Origin: JAYODZ01 sp965662735
Lineage (GTDB): Bacteria > Pseudomonadota > Alphaproteobacteria > RS24
Length of the DNA: 64,000 bases
Direction of reading: 5' to 3'
NCBI GenBank assembly: GCA_965662735.1
Contig: CBFIIU010000008.1
Coordinates: 28,143-92,142, forward strand
Part shown: positions 42,325 through 51,391 of the stretch, piece by piece
Layout: each line of letters starts with the position of its first letter
Position numbering within the stretch: position 1 is the stretch's first letter
The notes under the pieces: generated by a model
Told to the model about the DNA's origin: nothing
Seen by the model: the letters and a program-made list of their open reading frames with translations, nothing else
Databases searched by the model: none
Program-made: the position numbers and the translations under genes

Positions 42325-43400
42325 GCCACGATCTCTTCAAGCGCCGCAACCAAACGCCGATTGGCATTTTCAGTTCCCACCGTCACGCGCAACGACTCTG
42401 GCAATCCATAGCTGCCCATTGCTCGGACAATCAGGCCTTTTTGGCCCAACGCCTCATCAATGCGTTGCGCTTCGTCCGCAGAGGCAAAACGCAATAAAAC
42501 AAAATTTGCAAAACTCGGAACGACATCAATACCCAACCCTTTGAGCTGTTGGGTCAACCAATCGCGCCAGTGCTGATTGTGAGCCGCTGATCGCGTAATG
42601 TGCTCTTGATCACTCAACGCCGCCTGAGCCGCTTTCAAGGCAAGACTATTGACATTAAAAGGCCCGCGCACACGGTTAAGAATATCGGCAATCTCAGCCG
42701 GACAATAGGCCCAACCCACGCGCAAGGCCGCCAATCCATATGCTTTTGAGAATGTCCGTGTGACGACCACATTCGGCGCCTGATCGACCAAACCAAATTG
42801 ATCAAAGGTCAATTCCGCCGGAACATATTCGGCATAGGCGCCATCGAGCACCAGCATGACATCCGGCCGTAGGCCCGCATGTAACCGCATAATCTCGGAG
42901 GGGGATAAAAGGGTCCCGGTTGGATTATTTGGGTTCGCCAGAAAAACAATCCGCGTATCCGCCCGAACATGCGCCAAAATGGCATCCACGTCGGCGCACA
43001 AATGCGGCTCTGGCACTTGGATCACCTCGGCACCAGCTGCCTCAGCGACGAGCCGATAGACCAAAAAACCGTGCCGCGTCATAACCACTGAATTATCGGG
43101 CGTCAGATAGCTTTGCGCGAGCAAATGCAAAATTTCATCGGAGCCATTGGCGCACACAATGCGGTCCGGGTTAATGTTGTGGAGCGTCGCAAGTGCCTCA
43201 CGCAAGGAGGTTGCGCTGCCATCTGGATAAATTTCATAGGAGGAAAACTCGGCCAGCGCCTCGCGCACATGTGGGCTCGCCCCGAGCGGATTCTCATTCG
43301 CCGATAATTTGATCGGGTTATCAACGCCATCTATGCGCTCGCGACCACCGACATAAGGGGCCAAGGCGTTGAGAAAGGGAAGCGGTTTTGGTCTGCTCAT
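42321..43400 (-). CDS. hisC: Histidinol-phosphate/aromatic aminotransferase
   Basis: A 359-residue class II PLP aminotransferase. PLP Lys is in TRTFSKAYGLAALRVGWAYC. IKLSANENPLGASPHVREAL and FLANPNNPTGTLL match HisC. Located between chorismate mutase and prephenate dehydrogenase, it probably transaminates aromatic keto acids, with histidinol-phosphate as a possible second substrate. ATG 43400 avoids overlap with the upstream gene and has AGG upstream; longer starts to 43439 are possible. Confidence 0.92.
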   Translation of the reverse strand: MSRPKPLPFLNALAPYVGGRERIDGVDNPIKLSANENPLGASPHVREALAEFSSYEIYPDGSATSLREALATLHNINPDRIVCANGSDEILHLLAQSYLTPDNSVVMTRHGFLVYRLVAEAAGAEVIQVPEPHLCADVDAILAHVRADTRIVFLANPNNPTGTLLSPSEIMRLHAGLRPDVMLVLDGAYAEYVPAELTFDQFGLVDQAPNVVVTRTFSKAYGLAALRVGWAYCPAEIADILNRVRGPFNVNSLALKAAQAALSDQEHITRSAAHNQHWRDWLTQQLKGLGIDVVPSFANFVLLRFASADEAQRIDEALGQKGLIVRAMGSYGLPESLRVTVGTENANRRLVAALEEIVA

Positions 43401-43416
43401 GGCATTGCCTATCATA

Positions 43417-44139
43417 TCACGAAAAATTTGCATAGCCACCGATCACACGTGCCTGTGCCATCTGGGACAGATCGTGCGCGGCCGAAATTTCGACCAAAAT
43501 TTTCCCGTTTTCCATTGGATCGGTTAATACGGTCATGGTGTGACCCAAGGTCGAACGATCAACCACCATCAGATGGCAAAATCCCTCTGAGGGGTCTATT
43601 TTTTGGATTGGAAGAGGCGCATAGGCAATTAAATCATCATACCCTACCCAAGAGAGGCGCGCACAAAACTGGCCATGATCGGATAGATAGGAATACCAAT
43701 TGGCAAAATCCGACACAGCAATGACCGCAATAGCCTGATCGCGATCGGCCCGTGTTAACGCTTCTGCTGCTGTAGATACGCTGTGATAATCACACGCGGC
43801 CCCGAAATACTCTTTACTTCCGGCTAGATGCTGCGCTTGAGCAATCACCGTCATGCCCCCTTGCTGGGCAATACCGGCGCCAATAATCTCGCGCCATATT
43901 CGAATAATGCTGTCGAAGGGCACAGGCGCATCACTGGCACGGTGCCACGCGCGCAACTGCATCAATTGACGCGCTTCGCGCTCTGGCCGAAGTGGAAGGC
44001 CGGTTAAATCGCCATGCTTAAGCGCCGCAACCCGCGCCACCCAGTGGGAGCGCTCAACCAATAAATCAAATAATTGGCGATCAATTGCATCAATCTGTGC
44101 GCGCACATCACCCAACTGATCCATATCATTGGCAGCCAT
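43417..44139 (-). CDS. Chorismate mutase with unrecognised C-terminal domain
   Basis: A 240-residue protein. The first ~95 residues are an AroQ-type chorismate mutase helical domain (DVRAQIDAIDRQLFDLLVER, then GLPLRPEREARQLMQL and SIIRIWREIIGAGI), converting chorismate to prephenate. The remaining ~145 residues (from MTVIAQAQHLAGSKEYFGAA) resemble a degenerate periplasmic-binding-like fold and sit where prephenate dehydratase would be in P-proteins, but no TRF-type dehydratase motif was seen. ATG 44139 has GAGAT upstream; the frame is open further to 44391 but that part has unlikely composition. First gene of the aromatic operon. Confidence 0.83.
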   Translation of the reverse strand: MAANDMDQLGDVRAQIDAIDRQLFDLLVERSHWVARVAALKHGDLTGLPLRPEREARQLMQLRAWHRASDAPVPFDSIIRIWREIIGAGIAQQGGMTVIAQAQHLAGSKEYFGAACDYHSVSTAAEALTRADRDQAIAVIAVSDFANWYSYLSDHGQFCARLSWVGYDDLIAYAPLPIQKIDPSEGFCHLMVVDRSTLGHTMTVLTDPMENGKILVEISAAHDLSQMAQARVIGGYANFS

Positions 44140-44360
44140 TTTTATCTCACTTTCGGCCTTATTTGTACGCGGAGCCGCCCCGTTTCGCAAAGAAAAGATG
44201 CATTTTTTGGCGGGAAGAGCCGCGTCCTGTTTTTTGGCTCCCCCTCCCCTCATCCCTCCCTTGATGCCCCACTCACCCTCGAGGAGCGGCAGATCCGCCC
44301 GTGCCAGCTCGATCGCGGACATCAGATGGCATTGACCCCAGCCAAGCCTGAGTTTAAACC

Positions 44361-45542
44361 GTGAGCATGCAACAAAAAGCGCCCGACACATCTAAGGTAC
44401 ATATTTTTGACGGACAGACTTTGCTTCTGGACGGCGGCGGCGCATTGGAAAACTTTCATATCGCCTATCAGAGCTTTGGAACCTTAAATAAGGAAAAAAC
44501 CAACGCGATTTTAGTATGCCATGCCCTCACAGGAGACCAATTTGTCCGAGGAACTAATCCTATTACGGGCAAAGCCGGTTGGTGGGAGGATATGGTTGGG
44601 CCTGGCAAACCGATCGATACGGACCGGTTTTTTGTCATCTGCTCAAATGTGATCGGGGGCTGTGCAGGCTCTACCGGCCCCGCAACGCCGCATCCACAAA
44701 CCGGCAAGCCCTATGGCCTCGACTTCCCGGTGATCACGATTGGCGACATGGTTCGCGCCCAAGCGCGCTTACTCGACGCCCTCGGCATTCCTGATTTATT
44801 TTGCGTGATCGGTGGGTCGATGGGCGGCATGCAAACCTTGCAATGGACATGTGACTTTCCCGAGCGCGTCTTCAGCGCTATTCCGATTGCCACAGCGGCG
44901 CGCCATTCTTCACAGAATATTGCTTTTCATGAGGTCGGGCGCCAAGCCATTATGGCGGATCCGAATTGGCATAGGGGTACCTATTATGAAACCGATGGGA
45001 GACCCAGCAAAGGCCTAGCTGTGGCGCGCATGACGGCGCACATCACCTATTTGTCTCAAGCGGCATTGCATCGGAAATTTGGACGCAATTTACAAGATCG
45101 TGAAAAACTGGGCTTTGGTTTCGACGCTGATTTCCAAATCGAGAGTTATCTGCGCCATCAAGGGATGAGTTTTGTCGAGCGGTTTGACGCGAATAGCTAT
45201 CTCTATATTACACGCGCGATGGATTACTTTGACATCGCCGCCGATCACGGCGGCCAACTTGCGCGGGCCTTTCAAAATAGTAAGACACGCTTTTGCGTGG
45301 TCTCGTTTACGAGCGATTGGCTGTTTCCAACCGAAGAGAGCGTGACGGTCGTCCGCGCCTTAAATGCGGCAGGGGTTGATGTGAGTTTTGTCGAAATAGA
45401 TAGCGATAAAGGGCATGACGCATTTTTGCTCGATGAGCCTGAGTTAACCAATACATTGCGGGGCTTTATTAATGCCTCGGCACGGGCGCGCGGGCTGCAC
45501 AATGATTTTCCTGATCCCGAGAAAGAGGCTGATCGAGCATGA
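44361..45542 (+). CDS. metX: Homoserine O-acetyltransferase
   Basis: A 393-residue alpha/beta-hydrolase-fold enzyme that acylates homoserine for methionine synthesis. The nucleophile Ser is in CVIGGSMGGMQTLQW. Other markers are AYQSFGTLNKEKTNAILVCH, SNVIGGCAGSTGPATPHPQT and the catalytic Asp/His region FTSDWLFPTEES and EIDSDKGHDAFLLDEP. Start is GTG 44361 or ATG 44367. It overlaps metW by 4 bp, the usual metX-metW pair. Some MetX enzymes use succinyl-CoA; not distinguishable here. Confidence 0.95.
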   Translation: MSMQQKAPDTSKVHIFDGQTLLLDGGGALENFHIAYQSFGTLNKEKTNAILVCHALTGDQFVRGTNPITGKAGWWEDMVGPGKPIDTDRFFVICSNVIGGCAGSTGPATPHPQTGKPYGLDFPVITIGDMVRAQARLLDALGIPDLFCVIGGSMGGMQTLQWTCDFPERVFSAIPIATAARHSSQNIAFHEVGRQAIMADPNWHRGTYYETDGRPSKGLAVARMTAHITYLSQAALHRKFGRNLQDREKLGFGFDADFQIESYLRHQGMSFVERFDANSYLYITRAMDYFDIAADHGGQLARAFQNSKTRFCVVSFTSDWLFPTEESVTVVRALNAAGVDVSFVEIDSDKGHDAFLLDEPELTNTLRGFINASARARGLHNDFPDPEKEADRA

Positions 45543-46201
45543 CCATAGCGCCCTCTTCTCATCAAAACAGTGTCTACCACGCCGATGCACGGCTAGATTT
45601 ACGAACCATTGCGCAATTGGTTCCAACCGGCAGCAAAGTGCTCGACATTGGGTGTGGCAATGGCGATTTGCTCGACATGCTGGTGAATGAAAAAAATGTC
45701 GATGGCCGCGGCCTTGAATTGAGCCAAAGTGGCGTAAATATGTGCGTGGCGCGAGGTCTGAGTGTCGTTCAAGGAGACGCTGATCGCGACCTCACCTATT
45801 ACCCCTCCAACGCATTTGACGTGGTGATTTTGAGCCAAACCTTACAGGCGACCCAACATCCGCGCACCGTATTATTGGAGATGGCGCGCATTGGCCGGCA
45901 ATTAATTGTGTCGATACCTAATTTCGGGCATTGGTCGGTGCGGTTGGACTTGCTGCGCCGTGGTCGCATGCCGGAGACCGACACTTTAAACTCTAAATGG
46001 TATGATACAGCCAATATTCACCTCTGCACCTTATGGGATTTTGTCGATCTGGCGCGCGAGGTGGGCTTAAGCGTTGACCAACATATCACCTTGTCCGGCA
46101 CTAAGGTGCATCAGGGCGCGGGGCATATTTCATGGCTCGATAATTGGCGCGCAGAAATTGCTGTCTTCACACTTTTACGCGCGAAACCGCAGGGCGAATA
46201 A
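45539..46201 (+). CDS. metW: Methionine biosynthesis protein MetW
   Basis: A 220-residue SAM-methyltransferase-like protein required with MetX in many proteobacteria. The SAM motif is KVLDIGCGNGDLLDMLVNEK. Also typical are RGLELSQSGVNMCVARGLSV, DVVILSQTLQATQHPRTVL and VSIPNFGHWSVRLDLLRRGR. Its precise biochemical role is thought to be activation of MetX. The 3' end overlaps the convergent methyltransferase gene by 35 bp. Confidence 0.95.
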   Translation: MTIAPSSHQNSVYHADARLDLRTIAQLVPTGSKVLDIGCGNGDLLDMLVNEKNVDGRGLELSQSGVNMCVARGLSVVQGDADRDLTYYPSNAFDVVILSQTLQATQHPRTVLLEMARIGRQLIVSIPNFGHWSVRLDLLRRGRMPETDTLNSKWYDTANIHLCTLWDFVDLAREVGLSVDQHITLSGTKVHQGAGHISWLDNWRAEIAVFTLLRAKPQGE

Positions 46202-46865
46202 GGGGTCGTGCGAAACGCACATATTGTCGTGGCTGGCGATGGGGGGCGGGGACACGCTTCACGCAGGTGACGATGTTCAGCCCCGCCAATTCTGGCCAAA
46301 GCCGGCGACCAAGTTGATCAAACATAGGGGCGCAATAACGCGCGACTTTACTGCCACTCGGTAGAAAATGCAGCGCATTTTCCCACCTCAGCGGCACAAA
46401 TCCCACCTGTTGGGTAATCCGTCGAATTTGACCACGGCTATAGGGTCGACCCATGCCAAAGGGTGTGCGATCGCGGCGGGACCATATTCCCCGCCGATTA
46501 GCCACGATAAGTTGCAAACGCCCCTCCGGTACCATCACCCGATAGACTTCTTGCATGGCGCTGAGGGGGTCCGCACAATGTTCGAGAAAATGACAGGCCA
46601 CTACGTGCTCAAGCTGATTATCGCGAAAAGGGAGAAGCTGTTCATCAATGAGAACACTTTGGGCCGAGCTTACCATGGTGCCCTGCTGAGCAGGCATCAG
46701 CGTGGGGATGTGCTCACCCAAAAAAGGCCGCGTGAAACCGAGCCCGAAAGACGCCAAACCTTGCGGCATGTCTTGAGATTTCAAAATTTGACTAATCTCG
46801 TCGGCAACACGGCGCCCCAAATGGGACGCGTAAAAAGCTTCAAGATCAATAATATCAACACTCAT
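46167..46865 (-). CDS. SAM-dependent methyltransferase domain protein
   Basis: A 232-residue class I methyltransferase-like protein common next to gloB in alphaproteobacteria. The core resembles Methyltransf_11: LPFRDNQLEHVVACHFLEHC, then DPLSAMQEVYRVMVPEGRLQ. The N-terminal glycine-rich SAM motif is weak (LASFGLGFTRPFLGE). A basic C-terminus follows (RQPRQYVRFARPLIRPAVSR). ATG 46865 has GAGATAGGG upstream. It is divergent from gloB. The substrate is unknown. Confidence 0.84.
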   Translation of the reverse strand: MSVDIIDLEAFYASHLGRRVADEISQILKSQDMPQGLASFGLGFTRPFLGEHIPTLMPAQQGTMVSSAQSVLIDEQLLPFRDNQLEHVVACHFLEHCADPLSAMQEVYRVMVPEGRLQLIVANRRGIWSRRDRTPFGMGRPYSRGQIRRITQQVGFVPLRWENALHFLPSGSKVARYCAPMFDQLGRRLWPELAGLNIVTCVKRVPAPHRQPRQYVRFARPLIRPAVSRVKV

Positions 46866-47079
46866 CGGCCCTATCTCGTCGATTATGTCGCATAATGCAA
46901 TCAACCATATGGGATCTCACCCTTTATCGTCCATTATTTCCTCCAAAAGGGGGGGGAAGAGATCAAACGGCAGCAAAACCTGCTCAGCTGGCGGAGAAGG
47001 TCGATTGATTTACACGTCTAATGTGGCAAATTGGTGAGATCATTATAGATAGATTAATACGAATACGGAGAAATCATTG

Positions 47080-47844
47080 ATGGTCGAGATCGAGCAATTT
47101 TCATGTCTGAGCGATAATTACGGATATCTTCTTCATGATCCCGAGACCAACATCACATGTGCGATCGACACACCTGATGCCGCCGCTATTTTAGATGCAC
47201 TATCACGGCGTGGCTGGACGCTGACCCATATTTTAAATACGCACCACCATTTTGATCACGCGGGGTGTAATATCGCTCTCAAGGATCAAACCGGCTGCGA
47301 GATCATTGGCCCTGCTGGCGAGGCTGGAAAAATTCCCGGGATTGATCGGGCTGTGGATCAGGGCGACATTATTCACCTCGGGGCGTTAAACCTGCATGTG
47401 CTGAATGTCGGGGGCCACACCCTTGGCCATATTGCCTATTATCTGCCGGATGAAAAAATCGCCTTTGTGGGTGATAGTTTGTTTGCCCTTGGATGCGGAC
47501 GCATGTTCGAAGGGACACCAGAGCAGATGTGGACGAGCCTCAGTCGATTGAGGGACTTGCCGGATGACACCTTGATTTACTGTGCCCATGAATATACCCA
47601 AAGCAACGCCGCCTTTGCCCTGTCGGTTGATCCTCAAAATGCCGCCCTTCAAAAACGATGTGCAGAAATTGCTGATCTGCGCGCCGCAGGACAGCCGACC
47701 GTTCCATCGCTTTTAGGCCTTGAAAAACAGACAAATCCTTTTTTACGGCCTGAGGATTCCCACATTCAGGAACAGATCGGTTTGATCGGCGGTGATCCTG
47801 TGACGGTGTTTGCAAAAATCCGTCGCCTCAAAGATCACTTCTAA
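47080..47844 (+). CDS. gloB: Hydroxyacylglutathione hydrolase (glyoxalase II)
   Basis: A 254-residue MBL-fold thioesterase that hydrolyses S-lactoylglutathione to lactate and glutathione. The metal motif is NTHHHFDHAGCNIALKD. GGHTLGHIAYYLPD, VGDSLFALGCGRMFEGTPEQ and YCAHEYTQSNAAFAL are the other ligand regions. The C-terminal HAGH domain (VPSLLGLEKQTNPFLR) confirms the assignment. ATG 47080 has GGAG about 10 bases upstream; a TTG at 47077 is adjacent. Confidence 0.96.
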   Translation: MVEIEQFSCLSDNYGYLLHDPETNITCAIDTPDAAAILDALSRRGWTLTHILNTHHHFDHAGCNIALKDQTGCEIIGPAGEAGKIPGIDRAVDQGDIIHLGALNLHVLNVGGHTLGHIAYYLPDEKIAFVGDSLFALGCGRMFEGTPEQMWTSLSRLRDLPDDTLIYCAHEYTQSNAAFALSVDPQNAALQKRCAEIADLRAAGQPTVPSLLGLEKQTNPFLRPEDSHIQEQIGLIGGDPVTVFAKIRRLKDHF

Positions 47845-47853
47845 CGTTCAGCT

Positions 47854-49476
47854 ATGGCGTTCATTCAATTTCATTCTCATACGGGCGCACAAATTACCGA
47901 ATGCGCGTGGCACGATCCCGAGATTGTCGCCTTGAATTTGGCAGACACCGCTCAATGGGTCTGGCTCGATAGCAGCACAGGAGATCGTTTCAGCTATTTA
48001 TGTCGGGATCCCATCGTAAGCCATCAGATTGATGATCTAGGACATGATGATGCCGAGCGACGTGATCGGGCGCGAACCCATTGGGATGGGTTAGCTCAAG
48101 AGCTCGAGGATGATCCATTTCCCGATTTACCGTCCACCTTAATCCTTCCGCCATTTCGCGGCGGCTTTGTCGTGTTGCTCAGCTATGAAGCCGGTGGTTT
48201 TTTTGATACCGCCCCTCAAAGCGCTCCCTATCAAATTGGTGATCAGACCCTGCCACCCCTGATTGCGAGCCTTTACTCATCGGTTCTGGCTTATGACCAC
48301 GAGACCCATCGTTGTTTTATTATTGCGACCGGGAGCACCCCCGGAACTTCCCCAAACACACCCGAAAAAACGCCGCAGCTCGAACGCGCTGAGAGGGCCG
48401 CTACCGAAATCGATCAATGGCGCGCGATCATCGATCATTTGTCTTCAACGGCACATCAGCCGATGCGGTCTGACGAGCAGATTAAACTGCCTCCCCTTGA
48501 CGATCTATCTTCCGATTTTTCATGCCCGGCTTTTCAAGCGGCGGTTCAAAAGACCATCGAATACATTCATGAAGGCGATATTTTTCAAGCCAATTTAAGC
48601 CAAGAATTTTCAGGACGTTTTTCAGGCGACATATCCGGCTTAGATCTCTATCGGAAACTTCGCCACAAAAGCCCGGCTCCCTTTTCTGTCTTCGCTCAAT
48701 TTCCCAGTTGGACACTGATATCGGCGTCGCCCGAACAGTTCTTATCAATCCACGCGGGTGTCGTACAGTCACGCCCGATTAAGGGGACCGCAGCGCGCGA
48801 TCCGGATCCCGACAGAGACGCCGAGATCGCTCATCGGCTAACCCTGAGCGCCAAGGACCGCGCTGAAAATATTATGATCGTTGATTTATTGCGTAATGAT
48901 CTGGCGCGCGTCTGTCGCGATCATAGTATTGAGGTGTCCGACCTCTGCGCGCTTGAGAGCCATAGCAATGTGCACCATCTCGTATCGACGATTTCGGGCA
49001 CATTATCCTCAGGACGATCAGCCCTTGATGTCATCGCGGCCAGTTTTCCAGGCGGATCCATTACCGGTGCGCCGAAAATTCGAGCCATGGAAATTATTTC
49101 CGAAATTGAGAAGCGGCCACGCGGCCCCTATTGTGGCAGTTTCGGTTATATAGGTTTCGATGGCTCAACCATGTTGAACATTCTCATTCGCAGTATTGTC
49201 AAAACGGGCCGCCATATAAAATTCGCCGTTGGTGGCGGTATGACAGCGCGCAGCTGTCCTGCACAAGAGTATCAAGAGACGCTCGATAAAGCCGCCCATA
49301 TTGCTGACACTTTAGGCGTTGCACTAAGCGCCTCGGGCCGCCTCGAGGCTACGCACTCCCCTTCCCACTCCCCTTCGTATCGCTCTTTGCATCGTTCTTC
49401 GCATTCCCATTCGAATAGCTCTTCAAATAGCTCGTCGAATAGTCAAGTCGAAACCACCAAGGATGTAGTGGGATGA
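47854..49476 (+). CDS. pabB: Aminodeoxychorismate synthase component I
   Basis: A 540-residue enzyme converting chorismate and ammonia to 4-amino-4-deoxychorismate for folate. The C-terminal chorismate-binding domain has VQSRPIKGTAARDPDPDRDA; the Lys of PIKGT marks PabB rather than TrpE (PIAGT). IMIVDLLRNDLARVC and FPGGSITGAPKIRAMEIISE are also typical. Residues 500-540 form a Ser/His/Asn-rich tail (HSPSHSPSYRSLHRSS, NSSSNSSSNS) made by 12-bp repeats. The stop overlaps pabA, then pabC overlaps pabA, giving a complete pabBAC unit. Confidence 0.94.
   Translation: MAFIQFHSHTGAQITECAWHDPEIVALNLADTAQWVWLDSSTGDRFSYLCRDPIVSHQIDDLGHDDAERRDRARTHWDGLAQELEDDPFPDLPSTLILPPFRGGFVVLLSYEAGGFFDTAPQSAPYQIGDQTLPPLIASLYSSVLAYDHETHRCFIIATGSTPGTSPNTPEKTPQLERAERAATEIDQWRAIIDHLSSTAHQPMRSDEQIKLPPLDDLSSDFSCPAFQAAVQKTIEYIHEGDIFQANLSQEFSGRFSGDISGLDLYRKLRHKSPAPFSVFAQFPSWTLISASPEQFLSIHAGVVQSRPIKGTAARDPDPDRDAEIAHRLTLSAKDRAENIMIVDLLRNDLARVCRDHSIEVSDLCALESHSNVHHLVSTISGTLSSGRSALDVIAASFPGGSITGAPKIRAMEIISEIEKRPRGPYCGSFGYIGFDGSTMLNILIRSIVKTGRHIKFAVGGGMTARSCPAQEYQETLDKAAHIADTLGVALSASGRLEATHSPSHSPSYRSLHRSSHSHSNSSSNSSSNSQVETTKDVVG
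49351..49450 (+). repeat. 12-bp periodic repeats at the 3' end of pabB
   Basis: Pairs of near-identical 12-mers follow each other in frame, such as cactccccttcc/cactccccttcg and aatagctcttca/aatagctcgtcg. They encode HSPS and NSSS units. Confidence 0.8.
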
Positions 49477-50114
49477 TCGTTATCATCGATCATTTCGATA
49501 GCTTCGTGCATACGCTGGCGCGTTATGTGCGCGAAGCTGGCTGGACGGTAGAGGTTATTCGTCAAGATGATCAGACGGGCGAGCAGATTTTGGCGCGTCA
49601 GCCATCGGCTCTGATATTTTCTCCGGGCCCGGGTCGTCCTGAAAACACTGGGGTCTCCCGCGCACTTTTGGCTCAAGCCCCCCCGACCTTGCCCATTTTG
49701 GGGGTTTGCCTCGGGCATCAACTGATTGCCGAATATTTTGGTGGGCGCGTCGGCAAGCATCACCCTTGCCACGGTATGGCCTCACCCATTTTCCATGATC
49801 ATGATCCCCTCTTTTCTGGGGTAAGCATGCCCTTCCCCGCTGGGCGATATCATTCTTTAATTGCGCAGGAGCTGCCGACGAGCCTGCGGGTCATTGCATG
49901 GGGAGAGGAGCAAGAAATTATGGCCATTCGGCATGTCGACCGACCCATTATGGGTGTGCAATTTCATCCAGAGTCGGTGCTCACACCAGACGGAAGAACC
50001 ATCATCGCAAATTTTTTAGAAGAGATCGACTTATCTCATCCTAACGTCAACTCTCATCCTATCGTCAATGACCAAGACATCCAGCCAGATCGAGCGTCGG
50101 GCAGCTGCACATGA
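49473..50114 (+). CDS. pabA: Aminodeoxychorismate synthase component II (glutamine amidotransferase)
   Basis: A 213-residue class I glutamine amidotransferase that supplies ammonia to PabB. The catalytic Cys is in LGVCLGHQLIAEYFGG, and His/Glu in GVQFHPESVLTPDG. IVIIDHFDSFVHTLARYVRE and ALIFSPGPGRPENTG are conserved. The C-terminal ~25 residues carry a duplicated SHPNVN/SHPIVN from an 18-bp repeat. The start overlaps pabB by 4 bp and the stop overlaps pabC. Some PabA proteins also serve TrpE. Confidence 0.94.
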   Translation: MIVIIDHFDSFVHTLARYVREAGWTVEVIRQDDQTGEQILARQPSALIFSPGPGRPENTGVSRALLAQAPPTLPILGVCLGHQLIAEYFGGRVGKHHPCHGMASPIFHDHDPLFSGVSMPFPAGRYHSLIAQELPTSLRVIAWGEEQEIMAIRHVDRPIMGVQFHPESVLTPDGRTIIANFLEEIDLSHPNVNSHPIVNDQDIQPDRASGSCT

Positions 50115-50941
50115 TTTGGCGCGACGGTCACATTTTTGAGAGCGCGCAGGACGCATCGATCGCTGCAGATAGTCGAGGCTTACTCCTCGGAGACGGCGTG
50201 TTTGAAACGCTGCTCATTCGCAACGGACGGATTTGTCATTTTGAGCGTCATTGGGCGCGATTAAGTGAAACGCTGAAGGCTGCCGGTTTGCCCCAAATCT
50301 TCACCGCAAATGATATTTCAGACGCGGCTGACACCATACTCTCTCGGCTTAATTTAAGCGAGGCGGTGATCCGCCTTTCGATCGCGAGCGGCAGCGGCCC
50401 GCGCGGGCTCGCCCGATCAGACCAATTGGCCTGCCACTGGATGTTGCAAGCGCATCCCTTTGGGCCCCAACACGCGCCATTCTCGATCGAAATTTCAACC
50501 CTTCGTCGTCATAGCTCAGCATTTACGTCGCGGCATAAAACCTTGTCCTATATGGATCACGTGATTGCCCGACGCCGCGTTGGGGCGGATGAGGCCCTGT
50601 TGATGAATGAATATGGGCGGGCAAGCTGCGCGACGATCGGCAATATTTTTATTGTGCGGGATCATCGCGCGCTGACACCCCCGCTCACGGAGGGGGTTCT
50701 CAATGGAATTATACGGGCGTTAGTTCTAGAGAAAAGCACACTGGCCGGCTATGACATTGCCGAGGGCAAGATTGATCACGACGCGCTGATTGCCGCTGAC
50801 CATATTATCATGACCAATAGTGTTGTGGGCGCGCGGGCCGTTCACCGGCTGATTTTGGAGGATGGACAGATCTTTGATAAAGATACGGTGTCCTGCTCGC
50901 GTTTAATTGAAGCCATGCGTGCGCTCGCCTATACGAGCTAG
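50111..50941 (+). CDS. pabC: Aminodeoxychorismate lyase (class IV aminotransferase fold)
   Basis: A 276-residue PLP enzyme that releases pyruvate from aminodeoxychorismate to give p-aminobenzoate. The fold starts MIWRDGHIFE with RGLLLGDGVFETLLIRNGRI; the PLP Lys is in TSRHKTLSYMDHVIARR. LLMNEYGRASCATIGNIFIV and PLTEGVLNGIIRALVLE match the family. It could also act on branched-chain or D-amino acids, but the pabB-pabA neighbours favour PabC. The start ATG overlaps the pabA stop. Confidence 0.92.
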   Translation: MIWRDGHIFESAQDASIAADSRGLLLGDGVFETLLIRNGRICHFERHWARLSETLKAAGLPQIFTANDISDAADTILSRLNLSEAVIRLSIASGSGPRGLARSDQLACHWMLQAHPFGPQHAPFSIEISTLRRHSSAFTSRHKTLSYMDHVIARRRVGADEALLMNEYGRASCATIGNIFIVRDHRALTPPLTEGVLNGIIRALVLEKSTLAGYDIAEGKIDHDALIAADHIIMTNSVVGARAVHRLILEDGQIFDKDTVSCSRLIEAMRALAYTS

Positions 50942-51108
50942 CGCCCCGCTGGGCCTCGGCCCTCTCAAACCGATAGGCGATCTCGCGCGCCTAACACGGA
51001 TAAACTGGAAAAGAATAAGCCAGCAGAGAATACACCAAGAGAGGTTAAGCCAGCCTGAACGACTTGCCATCCTCTCGGCATTTACCTTTTGTTATGAGCT
51101 TGTTCGAA

Positions 51109-51288
51109 TTAGCCTTTGGGCTCAAGAACCTGACGACCCCGATACATACCGCTTTTCAGGTCGATATGATGCGGACGGTGCAGCTCACCGCTATCTGGAT
51201 TCTCAATATAGGTCGGATTTTTCAACGCATCCGCCGAACGACGCATTCCACGCTTGGATGGGGTCGTTTTTCGCTTTGGAACAGCCAT
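51109..51288 (-). CDS. rpmF: 50S ribosomal protein L32
   Basis: A 59-residue L32: MAVPKRKTTPSKRGMRRSAD, followed by ALKNPTYIENPDSGELHRPH and the closing HIDLKSGMYRGRQVL. The Cys zinc motif seen in some L32 proteins is absent, as in many alphaproteobacteria. AGGAGG lies six bases before the ATG at 51288. A longer open frame to 51432 is not translated, as the L32 start is unmistakable. It is downstream of the sugar dehydrogenase on the same strand with a 103-bp gap. Confidence 0.96.
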   Translation of the reverse strand: MAVPKRKTTPSKRGMRRSADALKNPTYIENPDSGELHRPHHIDLKSGMYRGRQVLEPKG

Positions 51289-51391
51289 TCTTGCCTCCTG
51301 AATGTGAGGAATGTTCACCTGAACGCGGTTTATACGCCAAGGGCGGTCATCCGTCCAGTGCGAATACGGCGAAAACCCGCAAGTATAGGCC

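Noticed and set aside
47854..50114. Anthranilate synthase TrpE/TrpG
   Set aside because: The PIKGT motif and the overlapping pabC gene indicate p-aminobenzoate synthesis; no other trp gene is near.
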